From: Bedellia somnulentella
Lineage: Eukaryota; Arthropoda; Insecta; Lepidoptera; Bedelliidae
Direction of reading: 5' to 3'
Assembly (NCBI GenBank): GCA_963576735.1
Contig: OY755190.1
Location: 2,349,695 to 2,413,694, forward strand
DNA length: 64,000 nt
Shown piece by piece: positions 10,371-20,761 of this stretch. Under the pieces are notes generated by a model. That model worked only from the letters and a program-made list of their open reading frames with translations. It made no database searches and was not told the DNA's origin. Made by a program: the position numbers and the translations under genes. Position 1 is the stretch's first letter; the number at the start of each line of letters is the position of its first letter.

Positions 10371-10527
10371 GGATCTGTACGGGTGACGTTAATGGTTTTT
10401 TTATATGAGTGTGACGGGGACTTGTCAGTAATGGATGGATTTGAATGAGAGGTTTTCTTTTTGAGAAATAAAAAAACAACATAGTTCCCTAGAGCTCTGA
10501 AGATGGCGTTGATGTAACTACGTTACT

Positions 10528-10556
10528 TACAGATCCACAATCTTTTCTTGGCCGGT
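10528..10556. repeat. 29-bp direct repeat, right copy
   Basis: Identical to 9177-9205. Beyond it the LINE frame appears to continue on the minus strand (MATVVPESPPAKKRLWIC, starting at about 10590). Confidence 0.85.
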
Positions 10557-10590
10557 GGCGACTCTGGTACTACTGTCGCCATTTTGAAAT

Positions 10591-11044
10591 TTCGGCCTGT
10601 CATTGTCAGTTAGTTCTTAACTAAATAAAAATTATAGGGTGACCTACGTATATAATAAATTATCACTTTCATAAATATTTTTTTGTAGTGGAAACTTTTT
10701 TCAAAAACAATTATTTTTTGATGTATCTTTGCTTATTGATATACGCTTTTATTTCCAGTATTCAATATAAAAATTCATGAAAATTATTATTTATATTGTT
10801 AAATTTTATCTAAGTAGGCTAACACCGTCCGAAAAGTTGTGCGCGCATCGATAGTCATGCGGTGCGGGTTACGGGAAGTTGGGAAATGCTCTTAAATAAG
10901 ATTTCACTTCGTATACACTGATGCGTGGGTTCTAATCCTAATGCGGGGATGTACCAATGTGTCATTTCTTAAGTCATAACTGTCTGACATATATATAAAA
11001 ATACAAGGCAAATACGACGTGATAACCGGTGTTGTACCTAACGG
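10591..11044. other. Loop between inverted-repeat arms; nothing recognised
   Basis: AT-rich unique sequence, possibly including the 5' untranslated part of the I-group LINE next to 10590. No frame or repeat family seen. Confidence 0.4.
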
Positions 11045-11390
11045 ACCGTGCAAGCGACTAGTGTTCAAATCCCGGATCGGGCCTACACCAATTTGTCTTT
11101 TCTAAAGACATATGTGTGGTTGATTTATCACAGTTTTTAACGGTGAGGGAAAACATTGTGAGGAAACCCACATAGCTGAGTTGTACTTAGTGGTGTGACA
11201 GTGTATTCGTACAAAACGGCGATAGGCCTGCCCCCTATCACGTGAGTACACTGTCCATGCAAAACGTGGGTACTCTGAACACCAGGTGACAAAGTCACGT
11301 GATGTTTAGAAGTATTAGTACCTCTGCCAAACCCCTTCGGGAGTATTCGGCGAGAACGTTTATGTTATGTTATGTTATATTATATGTTAC
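11045..11390 (+). repeat. SINE-A, lacks A-box end
   Basis: B box GTTCAAATCC is present at about 11064; the body is complete to the tail TTATGTTATGTTATG. It is the inverted counterpart of the copy at 10058-10370 and begins at the same internal point. Confidence 0.85.
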
Positions 11391-11831
11391 AAGGCTGTTA
11401 ACAGCAATAAATAAGTGCCCATAAATTCACTGACCCAGCAAAATTAATGACCCAAACGATATCTGATGTTTAGAATTATTTTTTCTGTGCCACCTTTTTA
11501 GGGGATCTATGTGTAAATATGAAATGTAAAAGACAGTACACAAGTTAAGCCTCTAATTTACAGGATTTAAAAAATGATTTTAAGTAGTTACCCACTTATT
11601 AACTCTGAGTGGCACAAATAACAAATCCTTAAGTATAAAATAATGAAACAGCTTGCAGAAAAGTACAATTGGCAGTGTTATCGCTAAAAGCTTCCAGACA
11701 ACATTTGGGAGGTAAGATCATCAAATTTAGGATACACAGTCATTCGGGTAGACATACCAGACAAGGGCAAAAATAAATAAATATAATTAGCTTACATTAA
11801 AACGAACTTGTTTACTTACAATAATAGTTAT

Positions 11832-12081
11832 TACATACATACATACATATACTCAAGGCTGTAAATCCCTAGAAGGGGTAGCCCGAGCTAAGGAAATAGA
11901 AACTCCTCAGCCACTTTAGGAAAGTTGAGTGGGGTAAAGATGGTAAAATAAAGGTAATTGGTAATGGGTCTCCAACCGCTTCGCCCAAAAATCTCTTAAA
12001 AGCCCCAATACCGTTAGTCGCCTCTTACGTACACCCACCGGCAGAAATGGGGTAGTGCTATTTTAAGCCGACACTACACAG
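11832..12081 (-). repeat. SINE-B, full length
   Basis: Inverted counterpart of 9360-9608. Complete, with the ATGT-repeat tail at 11832-11848 and the GTGTAGTGTCGGCTTAAAAT start at about 12070. Confidence 0.85.
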
Positions 12082-12198
12082 CAACTAGTTATTAATTAAA
12101 TGAATAATATATAAATTGTTTTATTAAGACATTTCAATACATAAATAAATTAGCCTGTATGATGTAAAGTTATTTCCCTTGTAGAGGTTATTTTTTAT

Positions 12199-12417
12199 TT
12201 ACTGGCAATACGATCTGTGGATCTGTACTTCAAACTTTCTTCGTGGCGTCAGTCGTGTTGCTACAATAATTTCGCCAATGTCAACTTTAAAAACATGTGT
12301 CACAATACCATGTACCCATTGCGCTTTACGATTTTCATCTTTAGGAAAAAAATGTATTCCTTCATTTTCACATAAATCTACAAGGCACAGACTCCTCTTC
12401 TTTTTTTCTAGGGACAT
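12199..12417 (-). pseudogene. THAP-like zinc-finger fragment
   Basis: From the ATG at 12417 the frame reads a C-x4-C pair (CLVDLC), then IHFFPKDENRKAQWV, which resembles the first half of a THAP DNA-binding domain (C-x(2-4)-C ... FPKD..LR..W). The second C and H of the domain are not visible. Unlike the other two THAP exons here, there is no intron between H and FPKD. The final residues run into the edge of the inverted repeat at 12209. I also considered a BEL/Pao DUF5641 tail (W-x-x-G-I-V), but the N-terminal match favours THAP. Confidence 0.4.
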
Positions 12418-12550
12418 TTTCTTTTTGGCGAGTGAAAACAACATAAAGAATGTTAAATATAAATACCGTCTTTGTTTATTTACTTTTAAGCTATCTTGGT
12501 TTAAACCACAGATCTGTATTTGAATAGATAACGCAAGTGTCAATTTTTGT

Positions 12551-13972
12551 ATAGAAACCTTTGATTATGAACACTATAGATAGAGCGATGTTACGTCATC
12601 CATTTTAAAAAGAGAAGCCCTTATTTAAGTTCTTATATGTTAAAAAGAGACACAAAATCTTTATTGTCATCTCTATCGCGTAACCCGTTTTGTTGATGTC
12701 ACGCTTTTAAAGCTTGACAAACAAAGCGTCGACTTGTGAGCGATTTTTGTTTTCTTTTGATTTTGAGAAAGATTTTATTCATTTGTATATTGTTATTGTG
12801 ATAAAAGAGACTCCATTAGTCAAACTTATTATTTAGTGAGGTATGGTTGGGTGTAGCGTGCTTGGCTGCGGAAGCCGCAGCGAAAAACACATCGAAGGAT
12901 TGACTTTCCACAAGTGAGTGAGTTTTTTAATGTTTTTCAACAGATAAATACATAATAAATACATTGCGCGATCAGAAAAAAAGTGATTCAAATGTTAATT
13001 ACGTTGAACTAGATTACTAGCGTTTTCTTTAGTTATTGTGAGCAATTTTTTAATAGCATAACCTAAAAATATGCAGTATCTCAGTGTTCCCATAATTCAC
13101 GTTTTCATCCTACCCTGTCGTTAGGGTAAAATTTTCAAATTAGTAAACTAATGTTAATGAGTGAGTATATTATGTATTTCGTCGCGCTATAGCGACGCTG
13201 AATGATTGCCAATTGTTATCTACGGAATTAGTAAGTAATAAATTTGTTATATTTATTTAATTTCTTCGTATTCATTACAGTTTTCCTAAAGACCCGAATC
13301 TACGAGAAAAATGGATTGCGGCCACTGGAAGATGCAATTGGAAATCAACCAAATATAAAATACTTAGATGTACGAATACATCATCTTTTGAAAAATGTGA
13401 CTGAAATAGACGAATGAAACTGATTTTGTTTAAAGGTCAATAGTAAATAATGCAATAAAACTCATGTACAAAATAGTGCTGTCTTTTATTTTTCAAAATA
13501 CAAACATAGACCCCACTATACCCATGATGACCCGTATGATATTTACATAACTTGCACTTATGGAACAGCTGTTTTTTTTTGTCCAGTAACAAAGTTAGTC
13601 CCGTACAAAAATTTAGTCCTGATAGTTAGTACAATGCTTTAGATTTCACGGTGTATTAAACATCAGTATAAATGGTAAAATTAAACAAAAAAGATTTTAT
13701 AATACTAGGAGCAAGTATGTATAATTATATGATTGCAGGAAATAATATAGTAAACAGTAAACCTTTACAATAAATAAAACGACGTAACAATAAATTGACG
13801 TAATCAATTTTAAATTAAAAAGTAGCTTTTAGAATGGTGATTATAGTATTTTGGGGTAATTGTTTTCTAGTGATCGCAACATTACAGGGAAAAATATTGC
13901 TATCTAAAAGAGGTACTCTCCCGTTGCATTATGACTCTGTCTATAGTGTTCATAGTCAAAGATAGAAACCAA
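12551..13972. repeat. Internal inverted repeat within the P-like relic
   Basis: ATGAACACTATAGATAGAG near 12569 is matched in inverse by CTCTGTCTATAGTGTTCATA near 13928, extended by TTTGATT/AGTCAAAG and GAAACC/GGTTTC-type flanks. Subterminal inverted repeats also occur in P elements. It could instead mark a second, nested element. Confidence 0.5.
12843..13404 (+). pseudogene. Two-exon THAP-domain reading frame, 64 residues
   Basis: Exon 1 (12843-12913) encodes a C-x4-C pair (CSVLGC) and ends GLTFH; a GTGAGT donor follows at 12914. Exon 2 starts after TTCATTACAG at 13281 and reads FPKDPNLREKWIAATGR, then NWKSTKYKILRCTNTSSF and a stop at 13402-13404. The splice joins in phase and rebuilds the C...C...H.FPKD...W pattern of the THAP zinc finger, a C2CH module that binds DNA in P transposases and host THAP proteins. 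The normal second half (Cys-x2-His and the AVPTIF-type end) is missing, so the product is not expected to fold fully. AATAAA follows at 13456. It lies in the P-like relic and probably represents its first coding exons. Confidence 0.6.
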
Positions 13973-15440
13973 GCGTGCCATTATTTTTCCACCTACTGTG
14001 ACGTCACATGAGTAATTTAGTGATAAGAACTCCCCGTCCACGCGTAAACGATTCAATCGATTATATTCGAGTGCATCGACAGACGAATGGTAAATCGACA
14101 GACGAATGATAAATCGACAGAGGAATGATAAATCTAGAATTATACGTGTTGTTTTAATGCTGTTATTTTCTCATGGTCTCATGTTTATTCTGGACAACTC
14201 TTTCTAAATTATTTTACTCCACCGCTACACCTTCTAGGAGAACCACGATCTAAATCAGTGAGTTAGTGAGTCAGTCAGTCAGTCAGTATGTAGTGTAGTA
14301 CAGCAGGCTTTATTATTATAATAACTTGCCCTCATTGATAACCTACCTACTTAATTATCTAGTTTTAATAATTTATTCTCGAAAAGTTACAAAACGAATA
14401 AGAAATACCCTAGAAGTGATTGTGGGCCCAATTTAGCGAAACCATTTGTTTAAATTATGTCATTGGATATTTTATATGTGTGCTAAATAAAGTTTTTTTT
14501 TCTTTCTTTTCTTAATCAAGGAAGTAATAAAAATAGAGTCAGAAAATTATATTGCAGATATATTTACAACAGCTTTGGGAAATGTTAAATTCACTAAATT
14601 TGAAAAAAAAATAACTTAAAGGAGTAAAGTTCCCTAGTTGATAATTATAATTACTGTAATACTTAAGAAGCTTTGTCTTATTATTATTGTTTTACAATAT
14701 AAATGTAAGGGGGCGTGTTGGTATATATGTACATTTGTATTAGCAACACTAAGTGAAGGAGGGAAGTAAAAAAAATGACACCTACCACATGTTAACAAAT
14801 TTAGCTGTAAGAAAAAGTGTTACTAAAATTAAACTGTTATTAAATAAATACAAGGTTAAACCAAAAGTGTTCCAATTAATTATTTAACAGGAACATTGTA
14901 GTAATAAAAATATTTTAGATACATGAAACACCCATCGCGAATATTATAAATCCTCTGTTCCCAAAATCGATTAGAATTAGAATCGAATACAACTAACTAT
15001 ACAGGTACAACACAATTTCCTTAAAATGACAGAAATATGACAATAGCCACCGTACCATGAAGCTGATTGACAAGTGAAAATATCGTTCATTTTAATGTTC
15101 ATTGCGTGTTTTAATAGACAAGCCATACTAGATAGCTTTGTAACTAAAAGCGGCAATGTATTGTAAATTATGCGATACACACTCGGTTAAATGTTTTTCA
15201 GTGTATAACCACAATGAACATGAAATAATTGATTTTGCAATAAAAACCACTTAATTTAACAATAAAGTGACCTACCAATGAAAAGAAATCTTTCCATTAA
15301 TTTGTCCCGCTTTATTTGGATAGTTTTAGCAACTTAATACGGCATAATGAGGCATTTAATACATTTGGCTTGACATCCGTCACCGAGAACGTTCAAGCGC
15401 GGACTCAACAAATGGCGCTAAACTAAGATAATTTTACTCA
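13480..15440. other. Interior of the P-like relic; no coding sequence seen
   Basis: AT-rich, with a short AGTC microsatellite at about 14265-14288 and poly-A/T tracts. No frame longer than 67 codons, and none resembling a transposase. Confidence 0.5.
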
Positions 15441-15503
15441 GTTTTTACACGCGAAGTACATGCACTTGCGGCATCTATTCAAATACAGATCTGTGGTTTA
15501 AAC

Positions 15504-16035
15504 TGATATTTATTTAGACTTTCAAATCAGAACGTTTTTATGTACGTTCCTTTTTACGATATCATTACATCCAAGTGTGAAAAACGTTACGTTCCTACCT
15601 GTAACATAGCAAGTCTGGCGCCATCTATCCTGAGAACAGGGAAGAAGAAAAAAATAAAAAATGGAAAACCTCTCATTTTTGGACAATGAAAATCAAAGAT
15701 ATTAAACTATACTTACTAGAACATAGATGGGACACTTCGTACTATACCTGTAATCTTGGAAAGAAAAACGCCATCTAACGTCCACTGGAATAACTTATGC
15801 ATTTTTGCATTTTTCTAATCTATGAAATAATTCAGCTTTTGAATGTTCGATGACGTTAGTTGTATTAAGAGTACTAGAAATGCTAGTGATGTCCATGGTT
15901 ATCTAATTTTTTTAAAGAACTTGTTGAATGTGGTAAAAAAAGTTTTTTTTAATATTTTTAACTTTACATTGACACTAATTTTACCAAATTAAAATTATAA
16001 CTTACTAATAAAATAAAATAAAACAATGGCAAAGT
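15504..16035. other. No gene recognised
   Basis: Two GCGCCATCTA-like motifs (about 15619 and 15770), which recur in Helitron-type repeats of this window, but no boundaries or frames. Confidence 0.4.
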
Positions 16036-16312
16036 GAACTTGTCACCTGGTGTTCTGAGTACCCACGTTTTGCATGGACAGTGTACTCACGTGATAGGGG
16101 GCAGGCCTATCGCCGTTTTGTACGAATACACTGTCACATGACTAAGTACAACTCAGCCATGTGGGTTTCCTCACGATGTTTTCCCTCACCGTTAACAACC
16201 ATGATAAATTAACCACACATATGTCTTTAGAAAACACAAATTGGTGTAGGCCCGACCCAGGATTTGAACACTAGTCGTTTGCACGATAATCGAGTGTTCT
16301 ACCCACTGGGCC
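16036..16312 (-). repeat. SINE-A, lacks 3' tail
   Basis: B box GATTTGAAC (complement) at about 16260 and the tRNA-like start near 16305; the GAACG tail portion is absent. Confidence 0.8.
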
Positions 16313-16379
16313 GTTTGAAGGGTTTTATCTAGGTAACTATTGGCCCATTGCTCATAACTGCCTGGCAATCCACTAAAAG

Positions 16380-17777
16380 TCAAAAAAAGTCAAAAAGTTT
16401 ATTTTTCAAAATTAAGTTAAAAATTAACATTTTTTGAACGTCAATTTTTTTTAAATTTATCATTAGTCCGTTGCTTCGGAAGGTGTTCGTAAAGAGAAGA
16501 AGCAACAAAGAAACTCTTTACATTCACATTTTTTCATTTTTTCAAAACATGGTTTGTACAATTTCAGTTTATTAACATGTTTTTACTTTATAAAAGATTT
16601 TCTATGCGACAAAACCAAACGCTAGTTTGACATATTTAAAATAAATTGTCCATCACAAAAACCAATCACATAACGTGAGAAGAAAAATCCTCACCAGACA
16701 ATTATTCCTAGGAATAACGAGGGAAGATTTATAGCTTTACGGACACGGTCATGTGCGCGTTGGGTCCTTGTCGTTTAAAAAATCTTGAACACTGTAGTAA
16801 GACTTCTTTAAAAGCATGGCTTTTATTGCCTTTTTAAAAGATGCCACAGGCAATTCCAATATGTCAGAAGGAAGTTTGTTGAACATTTTCAGGGATAGTC
16901 CCATAAAGGAGTTACTTACTTTATTAAGTCTCCACTTCGGTACGTGAAGTTTGTCCTTATTTCGAGTGTTAACAGTATGCCTATCACTTACTTTACTAAA
17001 TTGGCCTATATTCTTTTTGGCATACATTAAATTCTCAAATATGTATTGGCAAGGGACAGTTAAAATGCCAATTTCTTTAAATTTTTCGCGCAACGAATAC
17101 CTCGACCTCAACATGTAAATAGATCGGATAGCTCGCTTTTGTAAGACGAAAACTTTATGAACATCAGCCGCTTTACCCCATAATAAAATACCGTACGACA
17201 TAATGAATACGACACTATGAAAATAACTGAAATACACAATGCGAGCTGTTTCTACGTCTGCTATTTCTCTAATCTTACGCACGGCATACGCTGCTGAGCT
17301 CAGCCTTTTAGAAAGTGTTAGTATATGGGGTCCCCATTGCAACTTAGAATCGATTATTATCCCTAGGAATTTTGTTTCTTTCACTAATTCTACTTGTTCA
17401 CTATCAATAACAATATTGTTATCAACTTGCCTAACATTCGGTAAAGTAAATTTAATACATTTAGTTTTTTTGGCATTTAGAACCAGGTTATTTACAGTAA
17501 ACCAATGCAATACCAGTGAGATAGCTTTATTTACGTCGTCAAGAGATGTAGAGGATCTCGCTACATTAAATATTAAAGATGTGTCATCTGCAAACATAAC
17601 TATCTCAGAATACTTTTGTACCATAAATGGTAAATCATTAATGTAAATCAGAAACAGTAATGGGCCAAGTATAGAACCTTGAGGAACGCCCATCTCTATT
17701 TCCGATCCTTCCGACGTGGTTCCATTAATATCAACCTCACTTGCGACGGACGTCGAAGTAATTATGGTTGCAGCTAT
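16380..17777 (-). mobile_element. 5'-truncated jockey/CR1-group LINE
   Basis: Contains only the RT palm to the end of ORF2 plus a 3' untranslated region that finishes in GACTTTTT repeats near 16380. The coding sequence begins abruptly at about 17776, as expected of incomplete reverse transcription. Confidence 0.75.
16749..17776 (-). pseudogene. LINE reverse transcriptase C-terminal half
   Basis: Open from about 17776 without a stop to 16749. Motifs in order: GVPQGSILGPLLFLIYINDL, the catalytic MFADDTSLIF, VLNAKKTKCIKF, TKFLGIIIDSKLQWGPHI, then the C-terminal region LQKRAIRSIYML and SLKMFNKLPSDI. This is the layout of APE-type LINEs of the jockey/CR1 group without an RNase H domain. The N-terminal RT motifs and endonuclease are absent. 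The frame itself is intact, so the insertion is fairly young. Confidence 0.8.
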
Positions 17778-18130
17778 TTATTTATTATTATGTATGTAAT
17801 TTATTTTATTTATGGCGCTATTTATGTTATTTTTACATCATATTGTGATTATAAATACAATTTGCAATAAAATATTCCAAAAAAGTATAAGTATCTATGA
17901 GCGGTCGGTGACGAACTAAACAATGGCCCATTGTGGAAACACCACCGGCCATGCTACGCCACGATTCCTTTGAAGTGTGCCCGAAAAATCGACAACTTCG
18001 CCATTGCGCGCCACGATCGGCAATTGTCCGCCATCATGCACCATTGCCCCCTGTACACAGTGGCGATGGCGAGCAGTGGGCCATCGTCCGCCATTGTGTA
18101 CTGGCCGCTTAACAAGTCTTAGCGTACAAA
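17778..18130. other. Unassigned, GCCAT-rich patch
   Basis: From about 17925 to 18112 short blocks such as ATGGCCCATTG, CGCCATTGCGC and GTCCGCCATTGTG recur in both orientations, giving a locally GC-rich patch in AT-rich surroundings. It may be the end of a DNA element; I cannot place it. Confidence 0.3.
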
Positions 18131-18740
18131 CTAAGTGTAATATGTCCGGTCTATAATATATAAGTTTAAAGTCTTTGATGAAAATTGAGCTGACGGAGGA
18201 GAATTCATTTTAAAAGCATCTGAATATAATTTCTTAACTGGAGAAAAGCGAACAGAAGCTTCGTTATAAGAAATGTTTTCTTGCGACATTACGAGCTTAA
18301 TAGTTTTTTGTCGGCTAAATTCTGGGTTTGTTTTATCAATAGCCGTATGCGAACCCAAACAAAACATACAAGTTGGGGAATGTTTGTTACAAGATTCTCC
18401 GTAATGTGGTTGAGAGCATTTAAAGCAACGAGGGGATGATCTACATTGAGCCTTAACATGACCAAAACGGCAACAGTTATTACATTGGATGGTAGGAAGA
18501 ATGTATGTTTCTATTGGTAAACTATTGTGAAAACATATGATGCGTTTAGGAAGAATTTGACCAGAAAAAGTAAGAACTACGGTTTGAATGGGTATCCATA
18601 CCAGAGGTTCTTCGTCTTTAATATTTTTTCTATTTATTCTCCTTGCTTTTATAATATTACCAGATCCTGAATCTATGATCGCTGCTTCCACCAGCTCCTG
18701 CATAGACCAGTCAACTGGAACATAAATAAAAATAAAGAAA
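18131..18740 (-). pseudogene. I-group LINE gag (ORF1), C-terminal part with zinc knuckles
   Basis: Contains three cysteine-rich knuckles in a row: CNNCCRFGHVKAQC, CFKCSQPHYGESC and CMFCLGSHTA, as in nucleic-acid-chaperone ORF1 proteins of I-type elements. The annotated ATG is internal: coding continues upstream to about 18740 (FIYVPVDWS before MQELV), where another LINE is inserted. The N-terminal half lies at 19661-20179. No ORF2 follows on the low-coordinate side. Confidence 0.75.
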
Positions 18741-19634
18741 AATAATTCAATTCAAACCTTATCAAAAACAATCTATTAACCTAACAACAGTAAAAGAAAA
18801 ATTAAATATTGAAGAAGTTTCTCACACTAAATTATTAGGGATAACAATCGATTCGCATATAAATTGGAAAGAGCACATTTCTGTCATAAAAACTAAGCTA
18901 TCACAATTTTTATATGCACTCTGTGTCTTAAAACGAAATACAAAAAAAGAATGTGCTCTGTCGGCCTACTACGCTTATGCTCATGCGTGGCTAAGTTACG
19001 GCACCATGCTATGGGGGAATAGCGTTGAAGCTAATGATTTGTTTATTATGCAAAAAAAATGTCTCCGGGTAATAGTAAACATCCAATACAGAGACAGTTG
19101 CAGACTCCACTTTAAAGCTGAAAAAATACTGACTCTCCCTTCTTTATACATCCTTCAAACAGCCACCTATGTTAAAAAACACCTCGATCAATATGAATTT
19201 ACAAAGAGTACTAGACGAAATGACAAACTAATTCTACCGGAACCCAAATTAGAAATGTATAAAAAAAGCCCTCATTACATGTCTGTACAAATTTTCAATA
19301 ACTTACCGTCTGATTTAAAAAAAGAAAACACCCAGCAATTCATTAAAAAATTAAAACAATTCCTTATCACTAAGAGTTACTATACAATAAGTGAATACTT
19401 AGAGGAAAAATTTAAGTAATAATATTTAAAATAACTATAAAACTGTATAAGTTCCTATTTGCTTTTAAGAATTTTATTTTTGTTACCTTAGATTTAGATT
19501 TAATTTTGTTCAATAATTTTGTATTTTATGTGTTATCCTCGCTATACCCTTTCAGGGTCCAGTGCACGTGCCTATTCTTACACTTACATCTGTAAAATTT
19601 GTTGTACATTGCTTGCGAGAAATAAATAAATAAA
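18741..19634 (+). mobile_element. 5'-truncated jockey/CR1-group LINE inserted in the gag frame
   Basis: Opposite in orientation to the gag gene it splits. Coding begins near 18745 (INLTTVKEKLN, LLGITIDSHINWKEH) and ends at 19419. The 3' untranslated region ends in AAAT repeats at about 19620-19634. It is a different subfamily from the 16.4-kb element but has the same C-terminal layout. Confidence 0.75.
19006..19419 (+). pseudogene. LINE ORF2 C-terminus
   Basis: The 137 residues from the first internal ATG; the open frame actually extends upstream to about 18745. It shows GTMLWGNS, LFIMQKKCLRVI, LPSLYILQ and VQIFNNLPSDLKK, aligned with the end of the frame at 16749-17776. No catalytic motif is retained. 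Confidence 0.7.
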
Positions 19635-20179
19635 AGATGGTAAATAAAAAACATTTCTTCCTAAACCCGCATGGGCGTTACATTGTAATTTGGAATTGTA
19701 GCAGAGAACTTTTTTTCTTTTAAAGTCTGGAAAGATAGAAAAGAATTAGCCGATATTGCGTTTTTAAATTCTATTGAGATTCTATTCCTGCCAATATTTT
19801 TGACGACATCCTCGACAATGTTTTTAATTTTGTGTTGGACTAATAATTTGCCGAACTGAATTGATCTTATTGTAGTGCCCGCGGCAGGGTCGGGTTCGCT
19901 TCTGTGAATGTGGACAATGAAAGGTGGTAGATCCGTTTCGGAGTATACTTTTTTTGATTCAAAATCAGGATGGATATAAGTATTTTGTATGGAAGGCGAG
20001 AAAGAGGGATCTTGAATTATTCTTTTTGAATTTTGAAAATGAACATTAAATTTAGAAGAATTTTCTCGCTTTCTTGAGCCAGAATTAGGCGAATTTTCTC
20101 GCGAGAAAATAGGTAACGACGGATTCGGGACTTCAGGGTCAGGGGGATCCACCCCAGGATCGGGAGGATCGCAATCCAT
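19635..20179 (-). pseudogene. I-group LINE gag (ORF1), N-terminal part
   Basis: Starts MDCDPPDPGVDPPDPEVPNP, a proline/aspartate-rich leader. It continues through PPFIVHIHRSEPD, SIQFGKLLVQH and RNRISIEFKNAISANSF, an RRM-like fold region found before the knuckles in I-type ORF1 proteins. A stop after TPMRV precedes the insertion at 19634 by a few codons, so the gag carried a frameshift as well as the inserted LINE. Confidence 0.65.
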
Positions 20180-20390
20180 TTATAAAAATTAACCAATATG
20201 AAAAACTATGCGTATTCCTATGCAATCTGAAAAGATATTTAAAACAAAAGGAAAAATTATAAATTGAAAAAAATTTTTTGCTGTTGCTCGTGACAACTCT
20301 AACAACAGAATCCCGATGTATTTAATTTAGTTTATATTATATGATTATACATATACATACTAATTTTACTTTATTCTTCGTGCCTTCATT

Positions 20391-20761
20391 TATAACATAA
20401 CATAATAACATAAACGTTCACGCCGAATATCCCCGAAGGGGTTGGCAGAGGTACTAATACTTCTGAACATCACGTGACTTTGTCACCTGGTGTTCAGAGT
20501 ACCCACGTTTTGCATGGACAGTGTACTCACGTGATAGGGGGCAAGCCTATCGCCGTTTTGTACGAATACACTGTCACATGACTAAGTACAACTCAGCCAT
20601 GTGGGTTACCTCACGATGTTTTCCCTCACCGTTAACAACCATGATAAATTAACCACACATATGTCTTTAGAAAAGACAAATTGGTGTAGGCCCGACCCAG
20701 GATTTGAACGCTTGTCGTTTGCACGATAACCGAGTGTTCTACCCACTGGGCTATCACGGTT
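20391..20761 (-). repeat. SINE-A, full length with target duplication
   Basis: The best complete SINE-A: A box in the complement of CCACTGGGCTA at about 20742-20752, B box in the complement of GGATTTGAAC near 20700, and a TTATG-type tail at 20391-20415. The flanks TGCCTTCATTTATA and TGCTTCATTTATA look like a 13-bp target duplication with one indel. Confidence 0.85.

Larger units (their letters stand above)
9206..10527. mobile_element. 1.3-kb block inserted in the LINE between 29-bp direct repeats
   Basis: Joining the flanks across this block restores an open frame of the LINE gag (about MATVVPESPP on one side, WICRHRS on the other), so it is an insertion. It holds one arm of the 3-kb inverted repeat, with a SINE-B and a SINE-A. 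It has no poly-A or simple-repeat tail at either end, so the mechanism is unclear. Confidence 0.55.
4200..10590 (-). mobile_element. Decayed I-group LINE (gag end, APE endonuclease, RT, RNase H, CCHC)
   Basis: On the minus strand the pieces occur in the order expected of an I-group non-LTR retrotransposon: gag C-terminus (9189-8893), APE endonuclease (8831-8268), linker (7262-6890), reverse transcriptase (6862-5566), RNase H (about 5130-4668) and a terminal CCHC-like motif (about 4430). The frame is broken by many shifts and stops. Two foreign blocks interrupt it, at 7263-8278 and 9206-10527. Coding sequence seems to resume beyond the second block, at about 10590-10528. The 3' end is near 4200 but I cannot fix it to the base. 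This copy cannot make its enzymes. Confidence 0.75.
11045..12209 (-). repeat. Right arm of the 3-kb inverted repeat
   Basis: Complement of 9232-10370 with a few percent difference by eye. Arm order from the centre outward is SINE-A, 45-residue frame (11643-11780, with an internal stop), SINE-B. The two arms diverge abruptly just outside 9232 and 12209. Confidence 0.9.
12507..15495 (+). mobile_element. P-superfamily-like DNA transposon relic
   Basis: Terminal inverted repeats of 33 bp with two mismatches: CACAGATCTGTATTTGAATA at 12507 and its complement ending at 15495. GTTTAAAC flanks both ends (12499-12506 and 15496-15503) and could be an 8-bp target duplication. Because it is itself palindromic, it could equally be part of the repeat. 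A THAP exon starts 336 bases from the left end. Known P elements are about 2.9 kb with 31-bp inverted repeats, 8-bp duplications and an N-terminal THAP domain, which fits. The transposase body after the THAP exon is missing or unrecognisable. Confidence 0.5.

Noticed and set aside
12199..12543. BEL/Pao retrotransposon tail (DUF5641-like)
   Set aside because: WVHGIV has weak similarity, but the preceding C-x4-C and FPKDENRKAQW fit a THAP domain better and no other LTR-element parts are nearby.
13405..15462. P-type transposase body
   Set aside because: No frame over 67 codons and no catalytic-domain motif; only the THAP start and the termini support the P-like assignment.
17931..18122. 63-codon frame in the GCCAT-rich patch
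   Set aside because: Repetitive composition and no recognisable domain; the patch is more likely part of an unidentified repeat.
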